DNA of 64,000 nucleotides from Spirometra erinaceieuropaei (taxonomy: Eukaryota > Platyhelminthes > Cestoda > Diphyllobothriidea > Diphyllobothriidae). Under the pieces are notes generated by a model. It saw only the letters and a list, made by a program, of their open reading frames with translations. It was not told the origin of the DNA and searched no databases. Below, in pieces: positions 10,520 through 23,108 of this stretch. The stretch spans positions 460,856 to 524,855 of the forward strand of contig CACRXP010000422.1 of NCBI GenBank assembly GCA_902702965.1. Reading direction: 5' to 3'. The translations under genes and the position numbers were made by a program. How positions within the stretch are numbered: the first letter of the stretch is position 1; each line of letters starts with the position of its first letter.

Positions 10520-13260
10520 AAGAATGTTTCCCAGCTTAACAAACCTGCATTCTGTATTGCAAAGCATCTGGCTTCTGATGATCTTACTTTGAAACGGACA
10601 TATCTTTTGCAAGACGACCATTTTGCCATCATGGGACGGCCATTGTGTGTGAAATAGCCCCACTTGCGTGGACAGCAATTAATTTTTAGCTACGATGATG
10701 TGAGGAGGAGGAGGAGGAGAAGGGGATTTGCCTAATCGGACTGGGAAATGAACGTCATCTGGCGAGAGACGCCAAGGCGTGATGAGTCACAATCTGAGGC
10801 ATGATTAGAGTTTTTGGAAGAAATGGAAGCAGACATGTACCTTCTGATTGGAGAAGACGAAATGACGCAACTGGCTTGTCCCAGGTTTTACTCAGTTCAG
10901 GCCGGAGGGAGAGGATCTAAATTACGTCCCAAATGTAAGTAAAGTTTGGAAGCATGTGGTAGTGAGCCTCTGTTTCTGTGTTGAGTTAGACGCAGCTATG
11001 TGCACCTGCGAGGTTGACCATTAATGTGGAGGTGATGTGGGTCACGAGGGCGGAACGTTCGCCACCGCGAGCAAACAGTCAGCCTGCCCGCTTCAGAGAT
11101 CCCAGTTTTGCCCTGTCTGTGGGAAAATTCAGAATTCACCTGCACCTGCCCGCGAGGAAAAACGACTTTTGTCCTTTGGCTGGGTGCTGGAGTGTGAATT
11201 TCGCCGCTGTGGTGGAAATGAAGATGAAATTGCCTTCAGCGCATGCTTTTGCGGGCTGCCATTTCATTTTTATTTCGTTCTTCTTGCTTCCTCATGACTA
11301 CACACTTGTTCAGCTTGAATTGACCCAGACCACCTTTATCAGTTGCTACCCAATGAAGTCTTGGAGGAGATTATTTGAAGTAGGTTTACCTTAAAAACAT
11401 CAATTTGACGCACTTGTTATTAATGTCAGGCTATTGGTTTTAGTGGCACTCATGATAGGGCCTACGCTTGTTGGACTGCGCTAAACGAATAAACTGAAAA
11501 TTACATATTTCACTATTTTTCCTGGCATCGAATATTACTTGCGGCATTTTCATAAGCTAACTCGAACTTGACTTGTTTGTAAAGATATTTCGACAGTACA
11601 TAATGACGTGCAATATCTCTAAACATACAGTAGGTAGGCTAATTTATTAAATGTCCACCGAAATTCAGAAATGCGTTTTCGTTTCAAAAAGATTTATTAC
11701 GACTGCTGGAAAACTGACCATCCCGCAGCATAAATCCATAATTATTCAGTTATCTCGGGATGTCGGCTTTCGAATGAACTTCTTATTGGCTGCATACAGA
11801 AAACATATCTTGTACAAATGACCACTTAAGTAGCACGTATTTTTCTCATTGATTTTCGATGCTCAAAAAATTAAATTATATTTTATGGAAAACATACACA
11901 AAATATTCATTATTATGATCATTCGGTAGAGATTACGTTTTCAAATTTTATACTCAAACAAAGCTTCTTAAAAAGTTTCCATCGTGAGTTTATTTAATAC
12001 CGTGAAATAGCTGTTCATGAGACGTCATGTCTCTGCATTTACCAATGATGCTTGTAAAGTTAACAATATGGCTCAAGTTCACCGCTACATTTTATTAACC
12101 CCATGTAGTCCTCTATTAATTTCGCAGAGAAACGCGTGATTTTCCATACACGGAAAATATACAGTTGGTAGTTTGGAAACCCTGAATGCGGATGTAACCA
12201 CAGGTCGAGTTCGACATTCTTCGGGAATCGGAAACCTTTTTTGAAACCGAATTATACCCCTCCTTCGAGTATGAAATTGTAAGAAGACGCCATTTTCTAC
12301 CGAAGGATCAGAAGAATGAATATTTTCATGCGTGCTTTCTATGACATGCAATTGAAATTTTATGTGCATCGAAAATCAATGAGAAGAATGCCTGCTATTT
12401 AAGTAGTCATTTTTTACAAATTTTAGTTTCTGCATGCATTTGAAAATAAGCTCATTCGAAACCCGACATCCTGGGTTATGCTGCACGATAATTAGTTTTA
12501 CAGCCCTACTTAATTAATTTTTTTGAAACTAAAATGCATTTCGGAATTTTGGCTGACATTTCATGAGCTAGCCGACCTATGCATCAATTTATGACCGCGA
12601 GTGTGCCTTAAGTCATTTATGCTATCCCTTCGCCAATTCTAAGTTAGTTCAGCCTAAACTGTTGTAGAGGACATTTCGAAACATAAACTGTGTCCGAGTA
12701 AATACTTACTGCAGGTCAACAGGAATGCAGTCGCCCAATTGGAATTTAATTTTGCTTCTGCTGTTCGATAGTGATTTAGGCTGTTTATCGTACGTCGGAT
12801 GAGCAAACTGACCCCCTTAATAAGGATTTCAACAGCCAAATGGGTACTCGCAAATGAGCTCGCAGGTATATCAAACATGAGTAAGCAATTAAGGTTAATT
12901 ACAGGCAGTGAATGCATCAACACACCATCAATGTGCCTGATGAACTGACTGTTGCGAAAAACCGGACACCGGATTTATCGTGAATTACAGCATGTTATGG
13001 CTCAGAACGTCTTTATTAATGGCCGAGTCTTCATCATTTTTAAACGGAAATTTAGTAAAAAGTATTTAACGATTTATTTACCCAATTGGGGTTGAAATTA
13101 TCCCTGCTGGTCGGTAGAAATTGTATTAATTTAGTGTCAGTTGTGCATTTAAAAAATGCTTGAAAATTAGCCTGTAATAAGAGCGAAATATAAGACGACA
13201 GTAAAACTCCAGTTATCGAAGATTTCTCAGCTAGCGGCTACCAAGATAGCGCCATTCATC
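10520..13260 (+). repeat. Long dispersed repeat A, copy 3, interrupted by FB4
   Basis: 10545-11400 aligns with 7330-8040 (blocks CCATTTTGCC, GAAGATGAAATTGCCTTCA, ATTTCGTTCTTCTTGCTTCC). 11400-11630 and 12580-13000 align with 8040-8800 on either side of FB4. The transposase-like frame is not open in this copy, so it is the most diverged of the three. Confidence 0.65.
11631..12579. mobile_element. Fold-back element FB4, complete (949 bp)
   Basis: Left end TAGGTAGGCTAATTTATTAA, right end …ATGAGCTAGCCGACCTA, both arms inverted (AAATGCGTTTTCGTTTC and its complement; GATGTCGGCTTTCGAATGAA and its complement; the ATATTCATTATTATGATCA block). It splits repeat A: the sequence before 11631 and after 12579 continues where copy 2 is uninterrupted near 8195-8205. 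No clean target duplication is visible. No coding capacity. Confidence 0.85.
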
Positions 13261-14099
13261 CGCGTGATTTAATTACCAGCCTAAAATACGCTGTTGACTA
13301 AACTACAGGTGTGTCTTTGGGCAGGATTACTGTTCAGCCAATTAAGCTACGCAGACGTCCATAAATTCAATCATTCCATTGATGCTAAATATCGCCTTTA
13401 GTTGGCGAGAGCTAAACGGGGCACTTTAATGCTAATTTTTCTGTCGTTGTGAGTCGCTTGATCTGGCATGCAGGCTGTCAACGACGGAATGCTGCCAAGG
13501 CTATCTTGACGGCTGATCATCGTGAGCGTCAATGAGGCTGATTAGGCTCACTGGTCATGTCCATTATGCCAGTCTGTTAATCATTTTCCTGTGGTGTCGA
13601 GTCTTCACTTGCAACAAACAATCGCAGGTGCAGATATCAGCTTACGCACTGCATTTACAACACGCGAACACTCAAAGAAATCTGGTCGCAGCCCTTACAC
13701 TGTGTTTCTCGACTATAATTCTCTCTACCTCCCGAATATATCCTCAGTCCCTTCTTTCCTTTCTTCCGACCTTCTAATGAACATGACCCTCTTTTATGCG
13801 AATGTAATACAAAGTTGGACCCTATCGACATTCATCGGTGACCCCGTCGTTATCACGGGCAGACAAGGGACCGACTTCATTTAGGTCTGGGTAGCCTTTG
13901 ACACTAAAAGTAGAACACGTCAGTGATACCTTGGCGCCAATTTTAAATGACAGTTGTTAATGGTATAACTTACCGATGTGCAACCCATACGTACACTGTC
14001 TTTCCCATTTCACTGTCGATCTCACTAATTATGTCAGGTGAGATTTTGTGTGCTAAATGACGACGCCTGAATTACTGATTCACTTTGGCATTAATCCGT
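13261..14099. other. No recognised gene
   Basis: Several open frames up to 97 codons, without recognisable domains or convincing splice boundaries. Confidence 0.4.
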
Positions 14100-15600
14100 G
14101 CTTTTTTCAATCAGGCACCTTTTATGTCCTTGCAGCCGTACGGTACTTGTTCCTAGACAGATCTCTTGAAACGAAGGGCGTCAATATGTTTAACGTTTTG
14201 ATCCGCCGTATGCATGCGAACTTTAACTGAAATTGAGTAAATGTTGGATACTTTCCAGCCAAACCTTGCTTCAGTATGCTGTAGCTTGAGGGGCTGTTAA
14301 TATGGTAGTAGCGGAGTTTGTCATCCCACCGCATTCGCCCTCTTCTTGAATACTTTTCTGCTCTGTTAGTCCGCAGATCACCTTACACTGCACTTGGTCA
14401 GGGCGTCTGACCGAGTCGGTTTAACCGGTGTCGACTCAGTCAGGTGGCTTGGATTCCTCTGCGAGGAGACGCTGAATGTTTCTTTTGCTCATTGTCATCA
14501 TATGACTTATAAATAATTCGCCAATACGCACTTTCGAGAACTTCTAAATCCCTGGCTTAGACGATGATCCAAAGTTGTTTTGCGCTTAGTTCCTCCGTGG
14601 CTTGTAGTTGGTGATTGCGGATGTTTATAACGTCATCAAAACTAATCTGTATTCTTGGCAGAAGGATGTCATTGGCGCCGATGCGAATTTAACTTCAGCT
14701 TCCGAGGGATATTGCAGCTGTCTTTCTATCAATCCGAACAGCATATCTCCACTTTTCACTTAATCATCACGTCGGTCTCTCCTGATAAAGAGAAACTGTT
14801 CCAGTTGTTGTCAGACAGGGACGAGAACGTATCTAAGTTGCACAGTCTAGCTTTGACGGACGAAAGAGTGTTTATTTTAAGATGAGATTGCTTTCTGCAC
14901 AGCAATGCTACAGGAGGCCTTCGGCGTTGCAACTTTCGACGTCATGGCCAGACAACACCCTTTCATGCAGTTCGGTCTATGCGGTGAGCGGTCATTGAAG
15001 TCAGTGTAGCTTCATTGCAGCGCATCTGCGATAAGGATGTGCACAGTTGACTCTAGCATTTACGATCTAATTGTTCGCCTTAGTTATGGTCTTGTGTGCT
15101 TATGGGTGCAGCAAGTTTTCCCCAAATCGTGGAATCCCCAGTGTCATGAGACGACAGCTCCGTTTCTACGGGCAGCGGAGAATTGTTACAAGGGCTCGCT
15201 ACGGATGGCATTGGCAACCTTCGCATGTTGCCACTCTGTCGATTTTGTAACAGATGTTTGGGAGCAGCTGGTCCGTTGGGAACCAAAATGTCTACTTTGT
15301 TACGAGTTAACTCTCTGGTGGCCAGATCTGGCCTCGTATTTTGGCCGGTTAGCCACTAGATTTTCTTATAACATTCGAACATTTCAGAAAGCTGGAATGA
15401 CCGAGGTCACGCCGGTGGAAAGTGGTTGCAGCATGCTTTTCGCTCACAAATCACGGGAAGTTAGCTGATGGCTTGATTATTCTGCTTTTTACAACACGTC
15501 TTCTGACTCCATTTCCCGCAAATGAAGACTGGGCTTACATAAATATGGCTGCGTAGTCTCACCCGACGGCAGTCATACTCTGCTTTCGGTCGCAAATTAT
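14100..15600 (+). repeat. Diverged direct duplication, unit 1
   Basis: Shares ordered blocks with 17290-18655: the CTTGCAGCCGTACGG / CTTGCGACCGTATTG block, ATGTTTAACGTTTTGATCCG versus AATGTTCTGATCC, the TGTGCTTATGGGTGCAGC / TGTGCTTATGGTTGCAGC block, and GAAGACTGGGCTTACA at the right end. Small indels break every reading frame. A 143-codon frame at 15037-15468 is open in this unit only and has no recognisable domain. The parent was probably a mobile element of unidentified class. Confidence 0.65.
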
Positions 15601-15814
15601 CACAGTGTAAAGACCACTAGAATTAGCCTAAGCCGCCTAGTGGATGGTTTGTTGACCCTCTCATGCAAATGTCTGATGGGATTTCAGAGGGGAGTGGGAG
15701 CGTAGGTGCAGTGAGTATCGGTTGCGGAGAAACAGCTGCCGTGCATCCTTTTCCTGCTTAGCCAGGCAACTGAAGGCAGTCATGGCAACCGAGCTACGTG
15801 ACAGTTTGAACACC

Positions 15815-16100
15815 GCGTCCGATAATCTCCACCGTGTGCTCCGCAGCAAGGTGAAGCAGGCATGGTGACTTGTAAGTGAATCATTTTATGATGGATGTGG
15901 ACTTTCGCCGCATCTACCGCACTCCCTCCTCCTCCATCTGTAGCCGGTGTCAAGACAGAGTCAAGAAGACCGGAGGCCGGGGGAGGGCTCAGGTTGATGG
16001 GGCTGCCTAACCCGCACCTTGGCGCTCCACAACACCCCTGCCAGGATTTTGACCGACAGCAATACCACCACGGGTCAGAAGGAGGTGGATGACCGGTCAG
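15815..16100 (+). repeat. Repeat C, copy 2
   Basis: Landmarks CGCATCTACCGCACTCCCTC, GTGTCAAGACAGAGTCAAGA and CCCGCACCTTGGCGCTCCAC. Confidence 0.75.
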
Positions 16101-17289
16101 CAATACTCACGACCTGTATACCCAGCGAGAACGCAAGCGCATCTACCGACAGGGGACTAGGTGCCAGAAAAACCGCCTGTGCATGCCAGGCGGCAGGGGC
16201 CGTGGTTTGCTGATGCTTGCATAGCAGACGCTTACAGACCTTTTGACCCAGAAGTGCGACACGTGCCCCTGCATTTGCCTGAGTCGTCACCGTTCAAGGC
16301 TGATTTGCCCTGCCAAGTACCGTTTCGTTAAGACACAGATGCGACTTTCCCGACAATGTGGTTTCACCGCGGGGCTCACTAACGAGTTCACTCTCCCCCT
16401 GCTGTAAGCGCAATATGACGGCTTCTAAATGGCGCAGTTTTTCTTTAACATGTTGAAAACTCCACAGCTTTGCCAACTAAGCAGTTCTGGAAATTGCTCC
16501 CACATACGAAATAAGCTGACTAAAGATTCCGTTCCAACTTTGCAACGTTAGGATGCGACAGATTGCGCACACCAGTTTACCGCAAAGAGCGTCGTGCTGA
16601 AATCATCCTGTGCTAGAATGTAGCCAACCCTTCTCTTAAAAAGTGTGTTGCTGTCAGCGGTCTACTGTATCGAACACAAAAGCTCCGTTGCGACATTGGC
16701 TGCTTTCCATTGCCACAGCGTGTTCATACATGATACAACGGAGGTCAAATGAAAAGGAACTAGACAGTTTGAATCACGCGCCCAAACCGGACACTTAGTG
16801 GACCTTCCCTTAGATAAACCGTCTGTCTGAATTCACTGAGACACCTGAGGAAGTACAGAATAAAATTGACACACATACGTTCGACTACATAAAACATCCA
16901 GCTTGTACACACTATGGATAGTTTCGCAGTTTTCATATGAATAATTTCGCCTACAGTATTTCATACGCTGCCTATGATGTGGTCCGAATTGGAAGTAAGC
17001 TTTTGCACGCATTAGCGCTAAAGAGGCAAGACATTCTGTTCCAAATAACCATACATACCCTACTGGGGACTGGACGTACACCACTGGCGTCTGCCTATTC
17101 AAGGAAGGCAGACGGTTCCCTGGGACCATGCATTTGGATAAATCAGGTATATATCGGCATATCGAATTGCTTGCTGCGAAGGTGTTTCACGTAGACGTAG
17201 AAAAGACGATAGTTGATAAAAAGTCGACGATAGCATAAACTGACCGAATGTAATTACTTTGTCAAAAGACCCGAAGACGACACCTCGAG
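16101..17289. other. No recognised gene
   Basis: Short open frames on both strands, none supported by domain content or repeat homology within the window. Confidence 0.4.
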
Positions 17290-18655
17290 TACATGCTTCA
17301 CCTTGCCATTATTCTCTGCTCTTGTTCAATCGAGCAGTGGTTATATCCTTGCGACCGTATTGCGGTTGTTCCTACACAAATCCTCTGAAGTAAAAGAAGT
17401 CGGCCTGTTAAAATGTTCTGATCCACCGTACGTAAGTGAACGTCCAGTATGTTGTACGCCTCTTCATTTGTAGCATCGGAGTTTTCCATCTTACAGTATT
17501 TACCGTCTCCTTAAAGCACGGGTCCTTCTCTGAGAGTCCATAGGTCACCTTTCATTGCTTGTGGTCTCTGTTGCATTTTCCCCGGACATTTGACGAAGGC
17601 GGTTTGTCCGACGTCGACCCAGTTGGGTAGCGTGGTTTTCTGTGATAGGAAACGTTAAATTTCTATCTTCCTCGTTGCCATCGTTGAACTTATAATTATT
17701 CCGCTAATACGTGCATCCGAACGCTTCTATATCCTAGCCTTAGATGGTATTCCGAAATTGTTCTGCGTTTGGTGTTTCCAGGACATGTTCGTGCTGAGTG
17801 CAGATGTTTATACGTTTGCCATATTTAGTCTGCTTTCTATCCCGGAGGATATCATCTGCGGCTTTGATGATGCAGCGTAATACCCCGGTCGATAGTGCAG
17901 CCCTCTATCCGACATTTCGAACACCACATCTACCCTTTTTCACCAAACCACCATAAGTATCTCTTCTGATGACAAGAAAGCGTCCCGTTGGTTGCTGACG
18001 ACAAAGGCGAGAGCGTATTCGCGTTGCATGATCTAGTTTTGTACGGCGGGAAATGGCGTATGTAAAAGAGGAGCTTGTAGTTTGGTCACCAGTGCAACAG
18101 AAGACATTTGTTTTTGCAAGTGTCGACGTCACAACCTCGGTACAGTGAGCTGTCATTGATGTCGCCTCCAGCTCATCTGCGATATCGGTGTGCGTATCTT
18201 AATTGACTCTTGCATTCATGCTCTAATTGTTCTTCTTAGTGTGCTTATGGTTGCAGCGCGTTTTCGCCACAGATTGGAGGTCTCAGTGTCAGTTGACTCC
18301 CTGCGGACAGCCGTGCAAGTGTTACAGTGGCGAGTTCTTTCTGACACTAGTAATCTTCAAATTTTGTCTCAATGCTTTGGGAACAGATGATCCTGTTGAA
18401 AACCAAAATGTAAACTTTTAGCGATGTGACTCCCAGGTGGCCAGATCTGTTCCTTTTTTTGGTCGGCTAGCCATAGATTTTCTTAAAGCATCCGAACATC
18501 GAAGAATGCCAGAATGACCGAAATCATGCCGGTGGAATGTGGTTACAGCATGCTTTGCATCCGCAAATCACGGGAAGCTGGCCGATGACTTGATTATTCA
18601 GCTTTTTATAGCACGTTTTCTGACAGTATTTCCCGCAAAATGAAGACTGGGCTTA
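17290..18655 (+). repeat. Diverged direct duplication, unit 2
   Basis: Counterpart of 14100-15600. Its right end (GAAGACTGGGCTTACAGTA) is broken by FB5, whereas unit 1 continues through the same point near 15540. Confidence 0.65.
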
Positions 18656-19010
18656 CAGTATGTGGGCAAACTCATGAAATGTCCACCGAAATCCCCAAGT
18701 GGGTTTTCTTTTCAAAAATTTTGATTAAGAAGTTGTAAAAGTGATCATCATGCAGCATAATTCTATAATGATTCAGTTACTTCAGGATGTCAGCTTTCGA
18801 ACGAACTTCTTTCCGGCTGCGAAAAAGAACTATGTAAAAAATCACTACTTAATCAGCATGCATTTTTCTCATTGCTTTTCGATATCCCTAAAAATCCAAT
18901 TGTATTTCAAGGAAACGATAGATAAAATATTCATCCTTTTGCTCATTCAGTAGGAAGGCACGTCTTCTTCACATTTTATGCCCAAAGGTGTATAGTTCGG
19001 TTTTCAAAAA
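18656..19010 (+). mobile_element. Fold-back element FB5, left arm only
   Basis: Starts TGTGGGCAAACTCATGAAAT and follows the family left arm (CATAATTCTATAATGATTCA, GATGTCAGCTTTCGAACGAA, ATATTCATCCTTTTGCTCAT). The right arm is absent. Confidence 0.7.
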
Positions 19011-21205
19011 ACCGTTGGGCTGGTTAAAGACATGCAGACATTCTAAACTCACATAATAAACAGAGTAACGTCAGTAGACTGTGTACTGCACGGAGATGGA
19101 GACGGATTTTGCTGGCGATTTTTATATTGTTTGTATACTGTATACTGCTTGTACACCGTATTAACAGCATGCTTTTGTCAGAAAATTACGGGCCGCTGAC
19201 CGATTGATTAATGATCCAGCACTTATGAGGCACGGTTGAGGCCCTCCTCTTCTGCAAACTATAGACTGTGTCGTCCCAACGGTTGTTTAACTTTGCTCTG
19301 GGTTGCGAATTTTTACAGTGTGAAGGCTGCCAGAGGTATCTTTAACCGTCTAGGCAACGGTATGTCGACCTTTAGTGGGACGTTTTTCGGAGGGGAGGAT
19401 GAAAGTACGGGCAGTATTTAGAGCGTATGTAAGTGCACAGGCCTTTCAACCTCACCCGGGTCAGCCATGAGATTGAGGACCGTCATGGCAACCGGGCTTA
19501 GCTACCAGGACCGGACAACGTATATGCATCCAGCAGGTCAATCTATACTTTTAGTGGGGACCACCATATCGTTGTCCTAAAACTGTCCACCAACAGTATC
19601 AACCACTTCGGTTCCGCTATCAGTCCTGTGTAAGATGTTTTACCTCCTCATCTGGCAGTCTTCATTGGTGGATTGATATCTCCCTAACTTTTTCCTTCCC
19701 CAATAAACCAGTGACTTGTCCGAGTCAAATAGATTGGAGGTAAAACTGGACGCAGTGACTGACATGACGTGGTTTTACTGTGTCTCATGTATCTCATGGG
19801 GTTCGGATATTACTTTAATAAATAACGTCAGTGCAGCGATCGAGGATGTTAGGAATGGCACCGACGGATTAATGTAGCACACCCTGAATAGATTTCTACG
19901 CTGAAATAAGTGAGCATGATTGATCGACACTGCGCGATGAAAATACAGACGGATATCATAAAATAAGAGTTCGATGTGCGTTAAAATTATTACTAGCGGC
20001 GGAAGAACCATGGGATACATTACAGTTGTGTTACAGCACGAAATGAGCCCTGCGGCTTCGAATATGACGCCAACATGTCAGTTAAAGTATCCATGAGAAG
20101 TGTGTCAAAGGTTGCACTATGGACAGGGCAAAGGTTACCAAATCAGAAGACAGTGATGGCGGACTGGGCTGAACAAATTATACTGCTGGGGAAGGGCATA
20201 CATAAGGCCCTGCCACAAGCGGTCTCTTCAGACAAGTTGCCGTGTCTGTGTCCGCCGTCGAGGTAACTACTCGTCCAGCACGGGTGTGCGCCATTTGCCG
20301 CTAGCCAATCAGAGTAGGGACAACGTGGATTGACTTCGAGCATTCGCGAGACTAGTAAAGAACCTTGTGCGGTCCCAGCAGCCAATCGACAGGGAGCGTG
20401 AGGCAGACAGAAGGGCAGATAGACAAAGCGGCGGCGAACAAGGAAGCGCGCACAACTCTGTCGACGGCTACGGGTGAGGGTAGCCGAAGATGTTGACAAG
20501 ATAGCATGGAGAGGCCGTTGCCGAGAGCGTTGAGGGAGGTGGCTTTCAGAAACCCTAAGGATGTGGCCCCGGTCGCCCTCACCAAACCGCGGTTACACCA
20601 TTCCCATGCGCCCGTTCAAACAACTATGTCCTTCACATAAGGCGTCCCACCGGGTAGACTATATTAGGAGGATCCCACTGCAGACTGGTGGTTGTTTCAA
20701 TCGGTAACCTTCCATGCCGTTGCTGATTCAAGCCCATCATGGTTGCTACAGCTGAGAGGACACTAGCTTGCTGTGAAGACGAATTCCCCAGTCTCCGTCT
20801 CATTTACTCTCGTCGTTTGCATGCACCAGCATATCAGGGATTGTCGGCCATCGGACCGACACTGATTTCACCTCAAGCGGTTAATTACAATTTCCGCTCG
20901 GCAAAATATGGTCGGTCTGCGCCTATATCGGGGCATCTCTCACTTTTTTAACACTTGTAACGATCGGTTAAAGCAGCCCTTAGACATGCCTCACATAACC
21001 CGCTGTGTACCTAATGTCTCTGTTTATCGGTAGTTGTTATCACCAGAATGCTGTTTCTGCCATATCTCTGCAAAACAAAATAAAGATAAGTGGAGGGCGA
21101 CGTTGAAGTGTAGGGGGATGGTAGTAAAGGACAGTCAGGTACGAAGAAGGCAAATTAAGTGGGTAAATTAAAAACACAAAGGAAAGTGGCGGGGTAAAGC
21201 GAGAA
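19011..21205. other. No recognised gene; part GC-rich
   Basis: No exon or known repeat identified. 20070-20600 is GC-richer with open frames up to 118 codons on the minus strand, none with a recognisable domain. Confidence 0.35.
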
Positions 21206-21420
21206 GGAGTAAGACAGTATAAGAAGAATAAAACAAGGAGAAATATAAGAGGAGGAAGAAGAAGAAGAAGAAGAAGAAGAAGGCAAAGGAAGAAGAGGAA
21301 AAGGACGAACAGCAGTAGAAAAAGGAAGAGCAGGAGGAAAAGAAGATTAGATGAAGAAGAGAAAGAGAAATAAGAAGAGAGAGAGGGAGAAGGGGAAGAA
21401 AAGGAAGGGGAGGAGGACAA

Positions 21421-21451
<31 letters not shown>

Positions 21452-21465
21452 AAGAAAGAAAAAGG
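21206..21465 (+). repeat. Polypurine (GAA/GGA) tract
   Basis: About 260 bp of almost pure purine on the plus strand, with runs of GAA and AGG units (notably 21252-21281 and 21423-21456). Minus-strand open frames here encode Ser/Phe/Leu-rich nonsense. It lies about 400 bp upstream of the kinesin P-loop exon. Confidence 0.9.
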
Positions 21466-21875
21466 GATGATGTCTGCACGACTTACGAAACAAAGTGAAA
21501 GCGGTGGATAATAATTAGGATTATCAAAACAAAATGACAAAATAAAAGGAAAACCAAGATTGGCAACAAACGTCAACAATGTCCGTGAGTCCTTATCGAG
21601 CGTTTTTATTGGTTATTTCCGAAATGGATTAATGCAAGCGTAAAAACAAATTCACTTTAAATTTTACTTACAAAGAAGGATTTCCTTGTCCCTGTTGTGC
21701 TCTGCAGGTGACTTACCTTTGTCAAATTATATGAGCTCTCCCATTCCACCAAAGCACAGCTGTTTTACGATGAAACTACCATATTTTGCTTAACACTGCA
21801 CGCGGTATTGGGGATGAGATTGAAAAAAGTGCTCGTTACTTTATGTTCCTTTGTTTTTTTCCATTTACTTCCTAG

Positions 21876-22047
21876 AAATACCGCGGCTATAATTGCCCAC
21901 GGTCCAAAGGGAACTGGAAAAACCTACACGATGCTCGGTCGGCAGCCAGACCCTGGAATAATCCCCAGAGCGCTGAACCTCATCGCGAAACTCTGCTGTG
22001 AACGCTCTGCTGACTGGCAGTACGCCCTGGCGGTTGGAGCTGTTCAG
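21876..22047 (+). CDS. Kinesin motor domain exon with P-loop (kinesin-10/KIF22-like)
   Basis: Encodes NTAAIIAHG, then the nucleotide-binding loop GPKGTGKTYTM, then LGRQPDPGIIPRALNLI and a strand ending AVGAVQ. In kinesins the P-loop GxxxxGKT/S binds ATP phosphate, and the following PGIIPRAL helix is characteristic. GP instead of GQ at the loop start, and MLG after it, resemble kinesin-10 (KIF22/Kid), a chromosome-arm motor. The exon is bounded by a pyrimidine-rich acceptor ending CCTAG at 21875 and a consensus donor GTGAGT at 22048. It needs two bases from the previous exon and ends in phase 0. The first ~80 residues of a motor domain should lie upstream but were not found. It may be a functional gene or a decaying copy. 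Confidence 0.8.
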
Positions 22048-22804
22048 GTGAGTGTTCCGAACTCCCAACTTCATCTCCTCCTTGAACTGTTTAGCAGCCT
22101 CGGTTATCTGGACAATACGTCCTATTAAAACGTTTTACGCACAGTGACTGAAAAAGTGTGGGCGGAGGAATGCGTTTTGAACAAGATTTGGGTGTTTGCT
22201 GGGGAATCGCGACCGAAAATTATTGACGCATTAAAACAACCGAGGGTGTGGCGCGCGAGGAATAAAATGATTAATAGGATGTGAGATGTGGTACGAGTTC
22301 GGAATAATGGTACGAACTTACGTTCTTATTAGGTTCTTTTATTTCCTCGGTGATTAATGAATGTACCTGAAGCAAAATCCATGCATGCATAGTAGGGCTG
22401 GAGGCCACCAGACGCATCATACTGAGGTCGAAGTACACTAACGACCACAGGCATTTAACGACATATAAAAAATCACAGACGTATTATGCTGGTAGGCTGA
22501 ATAGACCTTTTGCCAATTTTACGCCACAGTTTCTGTCTGTCAGGAAGGTATGATATTGAGACAAGTATTTAAGTATACTTATGTTTGATTGAGTGCTAAC
22601 TGGCTAAAAAGCACCCGTTGGAGAGCACTCTGTCCTCTCCCCATATGCGGCCACCTTATATTTGGTCGTCTCGCTACAAGGTTGCACGAACATCAACTTC
22701 AGATCAGCCAAAATGACAAGCTGTCTATGGTCTATGGTTACATACATCAGATGAACCCTAATTTTTTAAGAAAGCGAGCGTAAATGGTCAATATGTATAC
22801 ATAT

Positions 22805-22990
22805 GTATATATGCAGTATGTCATTGCCGACAAAGACAAGGAAGACTGGAATGGCCATTTCTGGCTTATTAGCCGTCGTCAGCCAGTCATACCCAACGCC
22901 GAAGTGTGGAACAACCGAGGCCCGAACACGCGACCTGTTAGTTGGAAGTCCAAGCCTCTAAACACTGGGCCACGAGACCGTTGTCCTGTT
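22805..22990 (-). mobile_element. tRNA-like SINE, minus strand
   Basis: On the minus strand the copy opens with GTCTCGTGGCCCAGTGTTTA followed by GAGG (RNA polymerase III box A-like) and then GTGTTCGGGCC (box B-like, one or two changes from GGTTCGAANCC). The body contains CTGGCTGACGACGGCTAATA and GCCAGAAATGGCC. The same body blocks occur near 32650-32880. It faces a second copy at 23109-23240. Confidence 0.6.
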
Positions 22991-23108
22991 GGTTTTGATA
23001 GGGAATTTACAGTGGTAGTGCGCGCTCACCGATCGTTCTTGCGGAACTCACTCGTTCCGTTTTGCCTTACGGGCTTTCTTTAGAGCCCAACCAGCAGCCG
23101 ACAGGGCA

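Noticed and set aside
15037..15468. 143-codon plus-strand open frame as a gene
   Set aside because: Not conserved in the duplicated unit at 17290-18655, and no recognisable domain.
21040..21579. 179-codon minus-strand frame and its 103-codon neighbour, Ser/Phe/Leu rich
   Set aside because: Produced by the polypurine tract; no domain and no composition typical of a gene.
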